Shown: in pieces, positions 7,056 through 15,650 of the stretch
How the letters are laid out: every line of letters begins with the position of its first letter
Numbering within the stretch: position 1 is the first letter of the stretch
Assembly: GCF_028532485.1 (NCBI RefSeq)
Contig: NZ_CP116942.1
Coordinates: forward strand, 3,162,001 to 3,226,000
Source of the DNA: Iamia majanohamensis
GTDB taxonomy: Bacteria > Actinomycetota > Acidimicrobiia > Acidimicrobiales > Iamiaceae
DNA length: 64,000 nucleotides
Direction of reading: 5' to 3'
Translations under genes and position numbers: made by a program
Notes under the pieces: model-generated
What the model saw: the letters and a program-made list of their open reading frames with translations, nothing else
What the model was told of the DNA's origin: nothing
Database searches by the model: none

Positions 7056-9542
7056 GTGGGCGGCGGGGGCCAGAGCGTCAACGACCCGGGCCTCATCTCC
7101 CGCACCGGCTGGGAGTTCACCTACGACGGGGTGCACCCCGACGTCGAGGGCCGCCGGGAGGCCCTCTGCACCCTGGGCAACGGCTACATGGGCACCCGGG
7201 GCGCCGCCCCCGAGTCGGTGGCCGACGGCGTCCACTACCCCGGCACCTACGTGGCCGGGGCCTACAACCGCCTCACCACCGAGCTGGCCGGCAACCGCAT
7301 CGACCACGAGAGCCTGGTCAACCTGCCCAACTGGCTCCCGCTGTCGTTCCGGGCCGGGCCCGCCAACGTCTCCGACGCCCGCCCCGCGCCCTGGTTCGGC
7401 TCGGGCCAGAACGAGATCCTCGAGCTCCGCCAGACCCTCGACATGCACCGGGGCACGCTGCGGCGGAGGCTCCGGGTGCGCGACGACGACGGGCGCATCA
7501 CCGCCATCGACGAGCGCCGCATCGTCTCCATGGACGACCCCCACATCGCCGCCATCGAGCAGGTCCTGACCCCGGAGAACTGGTCGGGGCGCCTCGACGT
7601 CCGCTCCGAGCTCGACGGCCGGGTGTCGAACACCAACGTGGTGGAGGACCGCCTCCTCGCCCACGACCACCTGAAGCCGGTCGACATCGGCTGGAGCGAG
7701 GGCGGGGTCGACTGGCTGGAGGTCGACACCTCCTGGTCCCACATCCGCACCGCCATGGCGGCCCGGACCCACATGGAGGCCGACGGCCCCGTCCGGGTCC
7801 GCTTCCACTCCTCGGACCGGCCCGAGCTCGTCTCGCGCATCCTGTCCTGCGAGGCCACCGAGGGACGGCCGGTGACGGTGGAGAAGGTCGTGGCCGTCTA
7901 CACCAGCCGCGACGCGGCCGTCGGCCGTCCCCTCGAGTCGGCGCGGGAGGCCCTGGTCGGCGTGGGGACCTTCGACACGCTGCTCTTCATGCACGAGCTG
8001 GCCTGGAAGCACCTGTGGGAGCGGTGCGAGATCGACGTCGTCACCGACGGGGTCGACGAGGAGGTCATCGCCGCGGTGCGGCTGCACGCCTTCCACGTGC
8101 TGCAGACCGCCGCACCCCACGTGAAGGACATCGACGCCAGCCTCACGGCCCGGGGCCTGCACGGCGAGGGCTACCGGGGCCACATCTTCTGGGACGAGCT
8201 CTTCGTCTTCCCGTTCCTCAACTTCCGCTTCCCCGACATCACCCGGGCCCTGCTCCGCTACCGGGCCCGCCGCCTCCCCGCGGCCCGCCGCCAGGCCCGG
8301 GAGCTGGGCCAGCTGGGCGCCCGCTTCCCCTGGCAGTCGGGCAGCGACGGCTCCGAGCAGACCCCCACCCAGCTCTGGAACCCCCGCTCCGGGCGGTGGA
8401 TGCCGGACAACTCCCGCCGCCAGCACCACGTCGGGCTGGCCGTGGTGTGGAACGTGTGGCAGTACCAGCAGGCCTCGGGCGACTACCGCTTCATGCTGGA
8501 GTACGGCACCGAGCTCCTCGTCGAGCAGGCCCGGTTCTGGACCGGCCTCGCCACCCGCGACGACGGCGACGGCCGCTACCACATCCGGGGCGTGATGGGC
8601 CCCGACGAGTACCACGACGGCTACCCCGACGCCACCGGCGAGGGCGTCGACGACAACGCCTACACCAACGTGCTCGTCAGCTGGCTCCTGCACCGGGTGC
8701 TGGAGACCCGGCGCGGCTTCAAGGGCCACCAGTCCGAGGTCCAGCTGTGGGAGCGCCTGGGCGTCACCGACACCGAGGCGAGCCACTGGGAGGAGGTGGC
8801 CCGCCTGCTCGCGGTGCCCTTCCACGACGGCATCGTCAGCCAGTTCGCAGGCTGGGACGACCTCGACGAGATCGACTGGGAGGACTACCGGGCCCGCTAC
8901 GGCAACATCGGGCGCCTCGACCTGATCCTCGAGGCCGAGGGCGACAGCACCAACCGGTACAAGCTGGCCAAGCAGGCCGACGTCCTCATGCTCTTCTACC
9001 TGATGACCCCCGACGTGCTCTGCGAGCAGCTGGAGGCCATGGGCTACGAGTGCGACGAGGAGATGATCCGGCGCACCGTCGAGTACTACATGGAGCGCAC
9101 CGCCCACGGCTCGACCCTCAGCCGCATCGTCTACGCCTGGGTGACCGCCCGCATCGACCCCACCCGTTCCTGGGACCTCTTCCGCGAGGCGCTGGCGGCC
9201 GACATCGACGACACCCAGGGCGGCACCACCCCCGAGGGCATCCACCTGGGGGCCATGGCCGGCAGCCTCGACATCCTCCAGCGCTGCTACAGCGGCCTCG
9301 AGCTGCGCGGCGACGAGGTCTGGTTCGACCCCCACCTCCCCCCGGCCGTGCAGCACCTCGCCTTCGACCTGGTGCACCGCGACCGGACCCTCAGCGTCGA
9401 GCTCTCCCACGACCTGCTGCGGGTCGAGGTCGAGCCCGGCGCGGCCGAGCCGGTGCCCATCGGCATCCGAGGCCACCTGAGCACGCACTGCCCCGGCGAG
9501 GTCCTCGAGGTCGACCTGCGGGGCGCGGTGGCCCCGGGCTGA
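7056..9542 (+). CDS. Glycoside hydrolase family 65 (disaccharide phosphorylase-type), 828 aa
   Basis: Full-length GH65 protein: N-terminal beta-sandwich from about residue 15 (WEFTYDGVHPDVEGRREAL, LGNGYMGTRG), (alpha/alpha)6 catalytic barrel and a short C-terminal beta domain. The catalytic acid is Glu518 in VMGPDEYHDGY followed by DDNAYTN. The HGSTLS segment near residue 680 corresponds to the phosphate-binding loop of GH65 phosphorylases, so phosphorolysis of an alpha-glucoside (trehalose, maltose or kojibiose type) is likely. No signal peptide, so cytoplasmic. With the HAD enzyme at 4735 it resembles the mycobacterial Rv3400-Rv3401 pair, but here the two genes are 1.6 kb apart. GTG 7056 is the first available in-frame start. 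Confidence 0.88.
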   Translation: MGGGGQSVNDPGLISRTGWEFTYDGVHPDVEGRREALCTLGNGYMGTRGAAPESVADGVHYPGTYVAGAYNRLTTELAGNRIDHESLVNLPNWLPLSFRAGPANVSDARPAPWFGSGQNEILELRQTLDMHRGTLRRRLRVRDDDGRITAIDERRIVSMDDPHIAAIEQVLTPENWSGRLDVRSELDGRVSNTNVVEDRLLAHDHLKPVDIGWSEGGVDWLEVDTSWSHIRTAMAARTHMEADGPVRVRFHSSDRPELVSRILSCEATEGRPVTVEKVVAVYTSRDAAVGRPLESAREALVGVGTFDTLLFMHELAWKHLWERCEIDVVTDGVDEEVIAAVRLHAFHVLQTAAPHVKDIDASLTARGLHGEGYRGHIFWDELFVFPFLNFRFPDITRALLRYRARRLPAARRQARELGQLGARFPWQSGSDGSEQTPTQLWNPRSGRWMPDNSRRQHHVGLAVVWNVWQYQQASGDYRFMLEYGTELLVEQARFWTGLATRDDGDGRYHIRGVMGPDEYHDGYPDATGEGVDDNAYTNVLVSWLLHRVLETRRGFKGHQSEVQLWERLGVTDTEASHWEEVARLLAVPFHDGIVSQFAGWDDLDEIDWEDYRARYGNIGRLDLILEAEGDSTNRYKLAKQADVLMLFYLMTPDVLCEQLEAMGYECDEEMIRRTVEYYMERTAHGSTLSRIVYAWVTARIDPTRSWDLFREALAADIDDTQGGTTPEGIHLGAMAGSLDILQRCYSGLELRGDEVWFDPHLPPAVQHLAFDLVHRDRTLSVELSHDLLRVEVEPGAAEPVPIGIRGHLSTHCPGEVLEVDLRGAVAPG

Positions 9543-9562
9543 GCCGCCCCGGGGGGACGCCG

Positions 9563-9820
9563 TCAGCCGACGATCTGGTTGATCTCCTCGGCCAGGGCCA
9601 CGTCGTTGTCGGTGAGGCCGTCGGCGTCGTGGGTCACCAGGTCGATGGTGACGGTGTTCCACGAGTTCGACCAGTCGGGGTGGTGGTCGGCCTTCTCGGC
9701 CTTGAGGGCCACCCGGGTCATGAAGGCGAAGGCCTCGGTGAAGTCGGCGAAGGTGAGCTCGCGGTGGAGCTTGCCGTCGACGACCTCCCATCCGGCGGGA
9801 GCGGTCGGTGCGTCTGCCAT
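9563..9820 (-). CDS. Pterin-4a-carbinolamine dehydratase, 85 aa
   Basis: A small cytoplasmic enzyme that dehydrates 4a-hydroxytetrahydropterin. The family core is clear: [24 protein letters not shown] followed by N-x-V-x-I-D-L-x-T-H-D ([17 protein letters not shown]) with the conserved His residues. The start at 9820 gives a normal family length; a CATCCT hexamer lies exactly six bases before it. No aromatic-amino-acid hydroxylase is nearby, so its partner is unknown. It converges with the GH65 gene, 20 bases apart, and lies 41 bases downstream of the YdeI-like gene on the same strand. Confidence 0.88.
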   Translation of the reverse strand: MADAPTAPAGWEVVDGKLHRELTFADFTEAFAFMTRVALKAEKADHHPDWSNSWNTVTIDLVTHDADGLTDNDVALAEEINQIVG

Positions 9821-9861
9821 GGGTCCAGGATGGGGGCCCCGGCCGCCGATCGCACCGTGGC

Positions 9862-10449
9862 TCAGCGACGCACCCACTCGTTGGCCCGCTCACCGACCGC
9901 CGCCTTCGCCGCGGTCTCCTCCAGCCTCTTCTCCCGGGTCGCATCCCTCTTGGCCTGGCGGATCCAGTCCAGGATCGCCTTGCGGGCCGACGGCGGGAAC
10001 GCGTCCCAGGCCTCGCGGGAGCCGGGGTGGCGGGCGAAGGCGCCGGCCAGGTCGCCGGGGACCTCGAGGGCCTCCACGGCCGCCAACGCCTCCCACGACC
10101 CGTCCTCCCGTGCCGCCGCGACCGCCGCGGCCCCCGCCGCGAGCAGGCGCCCCTCCGCCTCCAGGGCCGCGATGCGCTCCCGGTTCGCGGCCGACCACGG
10201 GCTCCCGGGGCGACGCCGGGTGAACCACAGGCGTGAGCGCTGGTCGTCGATGCGGCGTCGCACGCTGTCGACCCACCCGACCCGCAGGGCCTCGACCACG
10301 GCCTGCTCGTAGGTGAGGGCCTGGCGGCCGGTGGCCTTCTTGGACGTGACCAGCCAGACGCCCTCGTCGCGGTCGTGGTGCGCCTCCAGCCACTCGGTCC
10401 ACTCGGCGAGGGAGGCGGGCTCGAAGCGCTCGGCGTCGTCGTGGGCCAC
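9862..10449 (-). CDS. YdeI/OmpD-associated family protein, 195 aa
   Basis: Matches the YdeI/OmpD-associated family: an N-terminal part with [23 protein letters not shown] and ALRVGWVDS, then [20 protein letters not shown], and a C-terminal helical part with [18 protein letters not shown]. The family is cytoplasmic and its biochemical role is not settled. GTG 10449 is the start, with a CAGACT hexamer exactly six bases upstream and no Shine-Dalgarno, so a leaderless transcript is likely. It lies 53 bases after the second sufC gene on the same strand and may also be read from that operon. Confidence 0.85.
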   Translation of the reverse strand: MAHDDAERFEPASLAEWTEWLEAHHDRDEGVWLVTSKKATGRQALTYEQAVVEALRVGWVDSVRRRIDDQRSRLWFTRRRPGSPWSAANRERIAALEAEGRLLAAGAAAVAAAREDGSWEALAAVEALEVPGDLAGAFARHPGSREAWDAFPPSARKAILDWIRQAKRDATREKRLEETAAKAAVGERANEWVRR

Positions 10450-10502
10450 GGGACCAGTCTGCCCGCCGCGGGCGTCGGTCGTCCCCGGGGCGGAACAGGG
10501 TG

Positions 10503-11351
10503 TCAGCCCTGGGCGAAGGGTCCGGGGCCGAAGGGGTCGTCGGGGACCGGCTCCTGGTCGGCGAAGGAGCCCTCGCCGAAGGGGTCGATGGTGCGGGGCG
10601 TCTGGGTCGCGGCGGCCTCGTCCTCGGGACGGGTCCAGGCCGCGTAGCCCTCCTCCTCCAGCCGGTCGGCCAGCTCGGGCCCCCCGCTGTCTCGCACCTC
10701 GCCCCGGACGAGGATGTGGACCCGGTCGGCCTTCAGCTCGGCCAGCACCCGGGTGTAGTGGGTGATGCAGAGCACGCCGGTGCCGGTCTCGGTGGCCGCC
10801 TCCACCCGGCGGGCGCAGGCCCGCAGGGCGTCGATGTCGAGGCCCGAGTCGAGCTCGTCGAGGATGGCGAAGGCGGGGTCGAGCACGCCGAGCTGCATGG
10901 TCTCGTTGCGCTTCTTCTCGCCGCCGGAGAGGTCGACGTTGAGGGGCCGCTCGAGGAAGCGGTCGTCGAAGCCGATGCGGGACGCCTCCTCGGCCATCCG
11001 GGCGCGCATGCCGGCCGCGTCGCGGCCCGAGGCGGCGAAGGCGGCCGAGAGGGTGTCGACCAGCGACACGCCCGGCACCTCGGTCGGGTACTGCATGACG
11101 AGGAAGAGCCCGGCCCGCACCCGCTCCCAGGTGGGCAGGCCGAGGAGGTCTCGGCCGTCGAGCGTGACCGACCCGCCCGTCACCTCGTAGCCGGGGCGGC
11201 CCATGAGGACGTGGGACAGCGTGGACTTGCCGGCCCCGTTGGGGCCCATCACCGCGTGCACCTCGCCCGAGCGCACCGTGAGGTCGATGCCCCGGAGGAT
11301 CTCGGTGCCGCCGGCGGAGGCCCGCAGGCCCTCGATCACGAGCTCGGTCAT
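10503..11351 (-). CDS. sufC: Fe-S cluster assembly ATPase SufC (second paralogue), 282 aa
   Basis: A second SufC in the window, beside sufD and in the same orientation as sufB. Walker A is GPNGAGKST, the SufC signature LSGGEKKRNE is intact, Walker B is FAILDELDSGLDIDAL and the switch is CITHYTR. It is about 23 residues longer than the first SufC because of an acidic, Pro/Gly-rich tail containing the near-repeat DPFGEGSFA ... DPFGPGPFA. Its start overlaps the Rieske gene stop (ATGA). Genome position suggests this copy works with SufB and SufD, while the copy at 2142 travels with SufS and SufU. Whether both are used, or each under different conditions, cannot be seen. Confidence 0.92.
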   Translation of the reverse strand: MTELVIEGLRASAGGTEILRGIDLTVRSGEVHAVMGPNGAGKSTLSHVLMGRPGYEVTGGSVTLDGRDLLGLPTWERVRAGLFLVMQYPTEVPGVSLVDTLSAAFAASGRDAAGMRARMAEEASRIGFDDRFLERPLNVDLSGGEKKRNETMQLGVLDPAFAILDELDSGLDIDALRACARRVEAATETGTGVLCITHYTRVLAELKADRVHILVRGEVRDSGGPELADRLEEEGYAAWTRPEDEAAATQTPRTIDPFGEGSFADQEPVPDDPFGPGPFAQG

Positions 11352-11665
11352 CCGTCGACCTCCACGTAGACGTCGTCGTCCTCGACCGTGACCGGGTAGG
11401 TCGCCACCGGCTTGTTGGCGGGCAGGGACGAGGGCTCCCCGGTGACCAGGGAGAAGTTGGAGCCGTGCTTCCAGCACTCGATCTCGAGGGTGTCGCAGAG
11501 GACCTCGCCCTCGGAGAGCGAGATGCGCTGGTGGCTGCAGATGTCGCCCACGGCGTAGAAGTCGTCGCCCACGTGCACGACGGCGACGGGGGTGCCCCCG
11601 AGCATGACCCGGTGGGCGGTGCCGTCGGCGACCTCGGAGACGGCGCAGGCCCGGACCCGGCTCAT
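11348..11665 (-). CDS. Rieske-type [2Fe-2S] ferredoxin of the suf operon, 105 aa
   Basis: A small soluble Rieske protein. The cluster ligands are Cys43 and His45 (CSH) and Cys64 and His67 (CWKH), with the surrounding DICSHQRISLSEGE and EIECWKHGSNF typical of biphenyl-dioxygenase-type ferredoxins. Genes like this are commonly found between sufD and sufC in actinobacteria; the role may be electron delivery during cluster building, which is inferred. The start ATG 11665 overlaps the end of sufD and its stop overlaps the sufC start, so three genes are tightly coupled. Confidence 0.9.
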   Translation of the reverse strand: MSRVRACAVSEVADGTAHRVMLGGTPVAVVHVGDDFYAVGDICSHQRISLSEGEVLCDTLEIECWKHGSNFSLVTGEPSSLPANKPVATYPVTVEDDDVYVEVDG

Positions 11666-12891
11666 GCCGGGACCTCGGCGTCGAGGCGGTCGAGGCGGGC
11701 CTCGATGGCGGCCCGCACCTCGGCCAGCACCGGCGCCGGTGCGGCCATGCGGCCCAGGACGTCGGCGAAGAACCCCGACACCACCAGCCGCTCGGCGTCC
11801 TCGGGGGGCACGCCCCGGCTCTCCAGGTAGAAGCGCTGCTCGTCGTCGATGGGGCCCACCGTGGAGGCGTGGCTGCAGTGGACGTCGTTGTTCTGGATCT
11901 CGAGGTTGGGGACCGACTCGGCCCAGGCCTCCTCGGACAGCTTCAGGTTCCGGTTGGTCTGGAAGGCGTTGGTGCCCCGGGCGTCGGGCCGGACCGTGAT
12001 GAGCCCGGTGTAGATCGACCGGGACCGGCCGCCCACCGCACCCTTGAACAGCAGGTCGGAGCTGGTGTCGGGGGCGACGTGGTCCTGGAAGGTCCGGAAG
12101 TCGAGGGTCTGGGTGCCCTCGCCGAAGTAGGCGGCGAGCAGGTTGCCGGTGGCCCCCCGCCCCTCGAGGCGGCAGTCGGTGCGGACCCGGGCGTAGTCGC
12201 CCCCGAGGGCCACCAGGGCCGAGGTGAGGGTGCCCTCCTGGGCGACGCGGGCGGCCTGGGCCGCCACCTGCCAGGCGGCCCTCCCGTGGCGCTGGACCAC
12301 GGTGTGGGTCAGCCGGGCCCGGGCGGCCACGTCGAGCTCGGTGAGGGGGAGCACCAGGGCGTCGTGGTCGTCGGAGCCCTGGAGCTCGACCACCGAGGCC
12401 TGGGCTCCGTCCTCGACCACGACGGCCAGGCGGGGGGCGACGAGGGCGCCGGGGGTGACGCCGACCGAGCGCACCAGCACCGGGTGCGCGACGGCGGCAC
12501 CGCGCCGGACGCGGATCGTCACCGGCGTGGGGCTGAGGGCGATGGCCCACTCGGCCAGGGCGTCGGGGGCCTGGCCGAGCACGGAGCCCAGGGCGGCGTC
12601 GTCGCCGGTCTCGACCGACACGGCGTCGTCGTGGACCTCAACGGCGGTGGCCCACCCGTCGACCAGGGTCACCACCGCGGCCCAGTCGCCGTCGGGGACG
12701 GGGCCCGCATCGTGGTCGGGCGCCGCCGTCACCGGGGCGTAGGCCTCCAGGTCGAGCTCGTCGACCCGGCTGTAGCGCCACTCCTCGGCGTCCGGGCTCG
12801 GGAGCCCGGCCGCCTGCGCCCGCTCGGCGGCGGCGGTGCGCAGGGCGGTGTCCCCGGGCAGGGCGGCCGTGGCGTCAGCGATGGGGCTCAG
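11662..12891 (-). CDS. sufD: Fe-S cluster assembly protein SufD, 409 aa, apparent CTG start
   Basis: Partner of SufB in the SufBCD scaffold. The C-terminal beta-helix domain is clear (LLFKGAVGGRSRSIYTG, TNAFQTNRNLKLSE, DVHCSHASTVGPIDDEQRFYL); the CSHAS histidine is in place. The first ATG/GTG in the frame is GTG 12732, but the reading frame continues upstream for 53 codons that encode a normal SufD N-terminus (LPSPDAEEWRYSRVDELDL). The only sensible start for this longer form is CTG 12891-12889, which has a perfect GGAGG at 12897-12901 five bases upstream. I therefore call the CTG start. The short form would lack the N-terminal helical domain. Confidence 0.87.
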   Translation of the reverse strand: MSPIADATAALPGDTALRTAAAERAQAAGLPSPDAEEWRYSRVDELDLEAYAPVTAAPDHDAGPVPDGDWAAVVTLVDGWATAVEVHDDAVSVETGDDAALGSVLGQAPDALAEWAIALSPTPVTIRVRRGAAVAHPVLVRSVGVTPGALVAPRLAVVVEDGAQASVVELQGSDDHDALVLPLTELDVAARARLTHTVVQRHGRAAWQVAAQAARVAQEGTLTSALVALGGDYARVRTDCRLEGRGATGNLLAAYFGEGTQTLDFRTFQDHVAPDTSSDLLFKGAVGGRSRSIYTGLITVRPDARGTNAFQTNRNLKLSEEAWAESVPNLEIQNNDVHCSHASTVGPIDDEQRFYLESRGVPPEDAERLVVSGFFADVLGRMAAPAPVLAEVRAAIEARLDRLDAEVPA

Positions 12892-12981
12892 GGTGTCCTC
12901 CGGATGTGGTCGGGCCGGTCGGGGCCGACGTCCGAGGCTACCGGCTGACCCCCGGCCGCCCCCACCCCGCGGACGGGTGGG

Positions 12982-13344
12982 TCAGCCCTTCTTGCGGCGG
13001 AACAGGCGGCCCAGCCGGCCCCTCTTGGCCGCCTTGGCCCGGTCGCGCTCGACCTCGGCCAGTACGTCGGCCCCCACGCTGTTGACGATGTCCTCGGCCT
13101 CGTCGAGCAGGGCCGCGATGTCGGCCCCCCGCTCGTCGAGGCCGGGTGGCTCGTCGGGCGTCGGCGGCGTGGTGAGGGTGCCGTGGCTCCAGTTCACGTC
13201 GGCCAGGCGGGGCTGGAAGGCCTCGCAGTCGGCCGGGCACCGCCACGGCGCCTCGGGCGCGAGGTCGAGGTCGCACTTCCGCACCGTCTCGCCGTTGCGG
13301 TAGGTGCGGGACTCGAAGAACTTGCAGTCCTGGCGCATGGGCAC
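12982..13344 (-). CDS. Small Cys-containing protein of unknown function in the suf cluster, 120 aa
   Basis: Not a family I can name. The first 50 residues carry four cysteines, Cys7, Cys24, Cys36 and Cys40 (RQDCKFFESRTY, RKCDLDL, WRCPADCEAFQP), which could bind a metal or an Fe-S cluster. The middle is Pro-rich and the C-terminus has an amphipathic helix ending in a basic tail (KRGRLGRLFRRKKG). GTG 13344 is preferred to ATG 13338 because CAGAAT lies exactly six bases before the GTG. It sits between sufB and sufD in the same direction, so a supporting role in Fe-S work is possible but only inferred. Confidence 0.7.
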   Translation of the reverse strand: MPMRQDCKFFESRTYRNGETVRKCDLDLAPEAPWRCPADCEAFQPRLADVNWSHGTLTTPPTPDEPPGLDERGADIAALLDEAEDIVNSVGADVLAEVERDRAKAAKRGRLGRLFRRKKG

Positions 13345-13371
13345 CCGCCCATTCTGGCGCCTGGGACCCGG

Positions 13372-14025
13372 TCAGGTCCCGTCAGGCGGAGCCTCCGCGG
13401 CCGGTTCCCCGCACGGCGGGACCGAGTGCCGGCGGCGCACCACCACGACGACGCCGGCGAGGCCGAGCACCGCAGCGGCGAGGCCGAGAGCGAGGGCAAC
13501 GCCGGCGCCGCTCGCTCCGTCGGTCGCCGTCGGGCCCGATGCGGGGGCGGGCCCCGCACCACCTGAGGTCGGCGGTGCACTCGTCGTCGGGACCGCCCCC
13601 TGCCCGAGCTCCTCGGGCGCGTCGGCCCCGGTCTCGATCGACCTGGTTCCGGTGCAGAGCGAGGTGATGAGGCCGTCGGGCGTCCGGGTGGCGAAGACGA
13701 GGTGGCGGGCCCCCCGGAAGGTGATGCCGCACCCTGCACTGTCGAGCTCGTGGAGGACGGTGAGCCGGGGCGCGGCGTCACCGGCGAAGACGCGCTGGAC
13801 CCGGAACGTGGTGGCCTCGGCCACCTCCGTGACGACGAACAGCTCCTGGGGCACATCGACCCGCTGGGAGCCCTCGACGGTGCCGACGAACACCACGTCG
13901 GCCCGGGCCAGGTCCTCGGCGGTGGTGGAGGCGGCGCAGGAGCACGCCCCGGCCGGCCCGGCGCCCGCGGCCAGGGCGACGAGGGCGCCGGCGAGGACGA
14001 TCAGGGCAGCGAGAGCACGGGCCAC
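13372..14025 (-). CDS. Secreted membrane-anchored protein with a TIMP/netrin-like domain, 217 aa
   Basis: N-terminal signal peptide (ARALAALIVLAGALVALAAG) followed directly by ACSCA and then ARADVVFVGTVEG, the pattern of bacterial tissue-inhibitor-of-metalloproteinase-like (NTR/OB-fold) domains, which start with Cys-x-Cys right after the signal. Two more cysteines (SAGCGITF, TSLCTGT) could form disulfides. Residues 140-170 are a Thr/Pro/Ala/Gly linker, then a transmembrane helix (GVALALGLAAAVLGLAGVVVVV) and a basic stop. So the domain is displayed outside the cell. Ligand unknown. Its position between sufB and the rest of the suf genes is odd for a secreted protein. Confidence 0.72.
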   Translation of the reverse strand: MARALAALIVLAGALVALAAGAGPAGACSCAASTTAEDLARADVVFVGTVEGSQRVDVPQELFVVTEVAEATTFRVQRVFAGDAAPRLTVLHELDSAGCGITFRGARHLVFATRTPDGLITSLCTGTRSIETGADAPEELGQGAVPTTSAPPTSGGAGPAPASGPTATDGASGAGVALALGLAAAVLGLAGVVVVVRRRHSVPPCGEPAAEAPPDGT

Positions 14026-14067
14026 TCCCCTACGACGTGCCGAGGAGCGATCTGGTTCCCGGTCGGC

Positions 14068-15465
14068 TCAGCCGACGGAGCCCTCCATCTGGAGCTCGAT
14101 GAGGCGGCTCCACTCGACCGCGTACTCCATGGGCAGGGTGCGGGTGACGGGCTCGATGAACCCGTTCACGACCATGCCCATGGCCTGCTCCTCGGTGAGG
14201 CCCCGGCTCATCAGGTAGAAGAGCTGCTCGTCGGCGACCCGGGACACGGTGGCCTCGTGGCCGATGCGGGCGTCCTGGGAGCCCACCTCCATGTAGGGGT
14301 AGGTGTCGCTGACCGACTCGGGGTCGAGGATGAGGGCGTCGCACTGCACGTGGCTCTTGCAGCCGTAGGCGTCGTCCTCCACCCGGACCAGGCCGCGGTA
14401 GGACGTGCGGCCCCCGTGGGACGAGATCGACTTGGAGACGATCTTCGAGGTGGTCTCGGGGGCGGCGTGGACCATCTTGGCCCCGGTGTCCTGGTGCTGG
14501 CCGGCGCCGGCGTAGGCGACGGAGAGGACCTCGCCGGTGGCCTTGGGGCCGACCAGCCAGACGGCCGGGTACTTCATGGTGAGGCGGCTGCCGATGTTGC
14601 CGTCGATCCACTCCATGTGGCCCTCGGCCTCGACCTTGGCCCGCTTGGTGACCAGGTTGAACACGTTGCTCGACCAGTTCTGGATGGTCGTGTAGGTGAC
14701 CCGGGCCGACTCCTTGACCACGATCTCGACCACGGCGGAGTGCAGCGAGTCCGAGGTGTAGGTGGGGGCCGAGCAGCCCTCGATGTAGTGCACCTTGGAG
14801 CCCTCGTCGGCGATGATGAGGGTCCGCTCGAACTGGCCCATGTTCTCGGCGTTGATGCGGAAGTAGGCCTGGAGGGGCATGGCCACCTCGACGCCCGGCG
14901 GCACGTAGATGAACGAGCCACCCGACCACACGGCCGAGTTGAGCGAGGCGAACTTGTTGTCGTTCTTCGGGATGACGGTGCCGAAGTGCTCCTTGACCAG
15001 CTCCGGGTACTCACGGAGGGCCGTGTCCATGTCGCAGAACACGACGCCCTGGGCGGCCAGGTCGTCGCGGTTGCGGTGGAACACCACCTCGGACTCGTAC
15101 TGGGCGGTGACGCCGGCCAGGTACTTGCGCTCGGCCTCGGGGATGCCCAGCTTCTCGTAGGTGTCCTTGATCGCGTCGGGGAGGTCGTCCCAGGCGTCGA
15201 CCTGACCCTCGGTGGGCTTGATGTAGTAGTAGATCTGGTCGAAGAAGATCTCCGACATGTCCCCGCCCCAGGTGGGCATGGGACGCCGCTGGAAGCGGCG
15301 GAAGCTGTCGAGGCGGTACTGCAGCATCCAGTCGGGCTCGCCCTTCATCCACGACATCTCGCGGATGATGTCCTCGGACAGCCCGCGCTTGGGCTTGAAG
15401 ACGTAGTCCTCGGCGTCGGACCAGCCGAGCTTGTAGCGACCGAGGTCGAGGTCCTGGACTGCCAT
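14068..15465 (-). CDS. sufB: Fe-S cluster assembly protein SufB, 465 aa
   Basis: The main scaffold subunit of SufBCD. Family features include [77 protein letters not shown] and [18 protein letters not shown]. The conserved core Cys and Glu/His positions of the C-terminal beta-helix are present. Length is normal. ATG 15465 is preceded by AGGAGG about nine bases upstream. A 26-bp palindromic site related to that before sufC lies at 15503-15528. sufB is separated from sufD by the TIMP-like and Cys-rich genes, unlike the usual adjacent sufBD order. Confidence 0.94.
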   Translation of the reverse strand: MAVQDLDLGRYKLGWSDAEDYVFKPKRGLSEDIIREMSWMKGEPDWMLQYRLDSFRRFQRRPMPTWGGDMSEIFFDQIYYYIKPTEGQVDAWDDLPDAIKDTYEKLGIPEAERKYLAGVTAQYESEVVFHRNRDDLAAQGVVFCDMDTALREYPELVKEHFGTVIPKNDNKFASLNSAVWSGGSFIYVPPGVEVAMPLQAYFRINAENMGQFERTLIIADEGSKVHYIEGCSAPTYTSDSLHSAVVEIVVKESARVTYTTIQNWSSNVFNLVTKRAKVEAEGHMEWIDGNIGSRLTMKYPAVWLVGPKATGEVLSVAYAGAGQHQDTGAKMVHAAPETTSKIVSKSISSHGGRTSYRGLVRVEDDAYGCKSHVQCDALILDPESVSDTYPYMEVGSQDARIGHEATVSRVADEQLFYLMSRGLTEEQAMGMVVNGFIEPVTRTLPMEYAVEWSRLIELQMEGSVG

Positions 15466-15502
15466 GCGGCGGTGCCTCCTGCCCGTGAGGGCGTGGTGGG
15501 CG

Positions 15503-15528
15503 ATTTCTCCTACGTCGATGGTAGCAAT
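15503..15528. promoter_or_regulatory. Candidate operator upstream of sufB (pair of the site at 2090-2115)
   Basis: A 26-bp site starting ATTTCTCCTACGTC and ending GGTAGCAAT. It is identical to the sufC site at 19 of 26 positions with no gap. A -10-like TACCAT for the minus-strand sufB gene lies within it. These A/T-containing blocks stand out in a GC-rich background. Confidence 0.55.
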
Positions 15529-15650
15529 CCCCCTGCCCGGTCCCTCGGGTCGCGACGCAGGTCACCCGCCCGGGCCGGGGTGGCCCGGGGTCCCCCTCCC
15601 CCTCCGCCGGCCCCCGGTTGGCGGGCGAGGAGGCCGGGTACCGGGGCTCC

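Noticed and set aside
7053-9944. A 963-codon open frame on the minus strand opposite the GH65 gene
   Set aside because: It mirrors the codon positions of the real gene, is His/Val/Gly/Asp-rich without any domain, and arises because third-position G/C leaves few stops on the opposite strand.
11662-12732. SufD as a 356-residue protein starting at GTG 12732
   Set aside because: This removes a conserved-looking N-terminal segment and lacks any ribosome site, while CTG 12891 has a perfect one.
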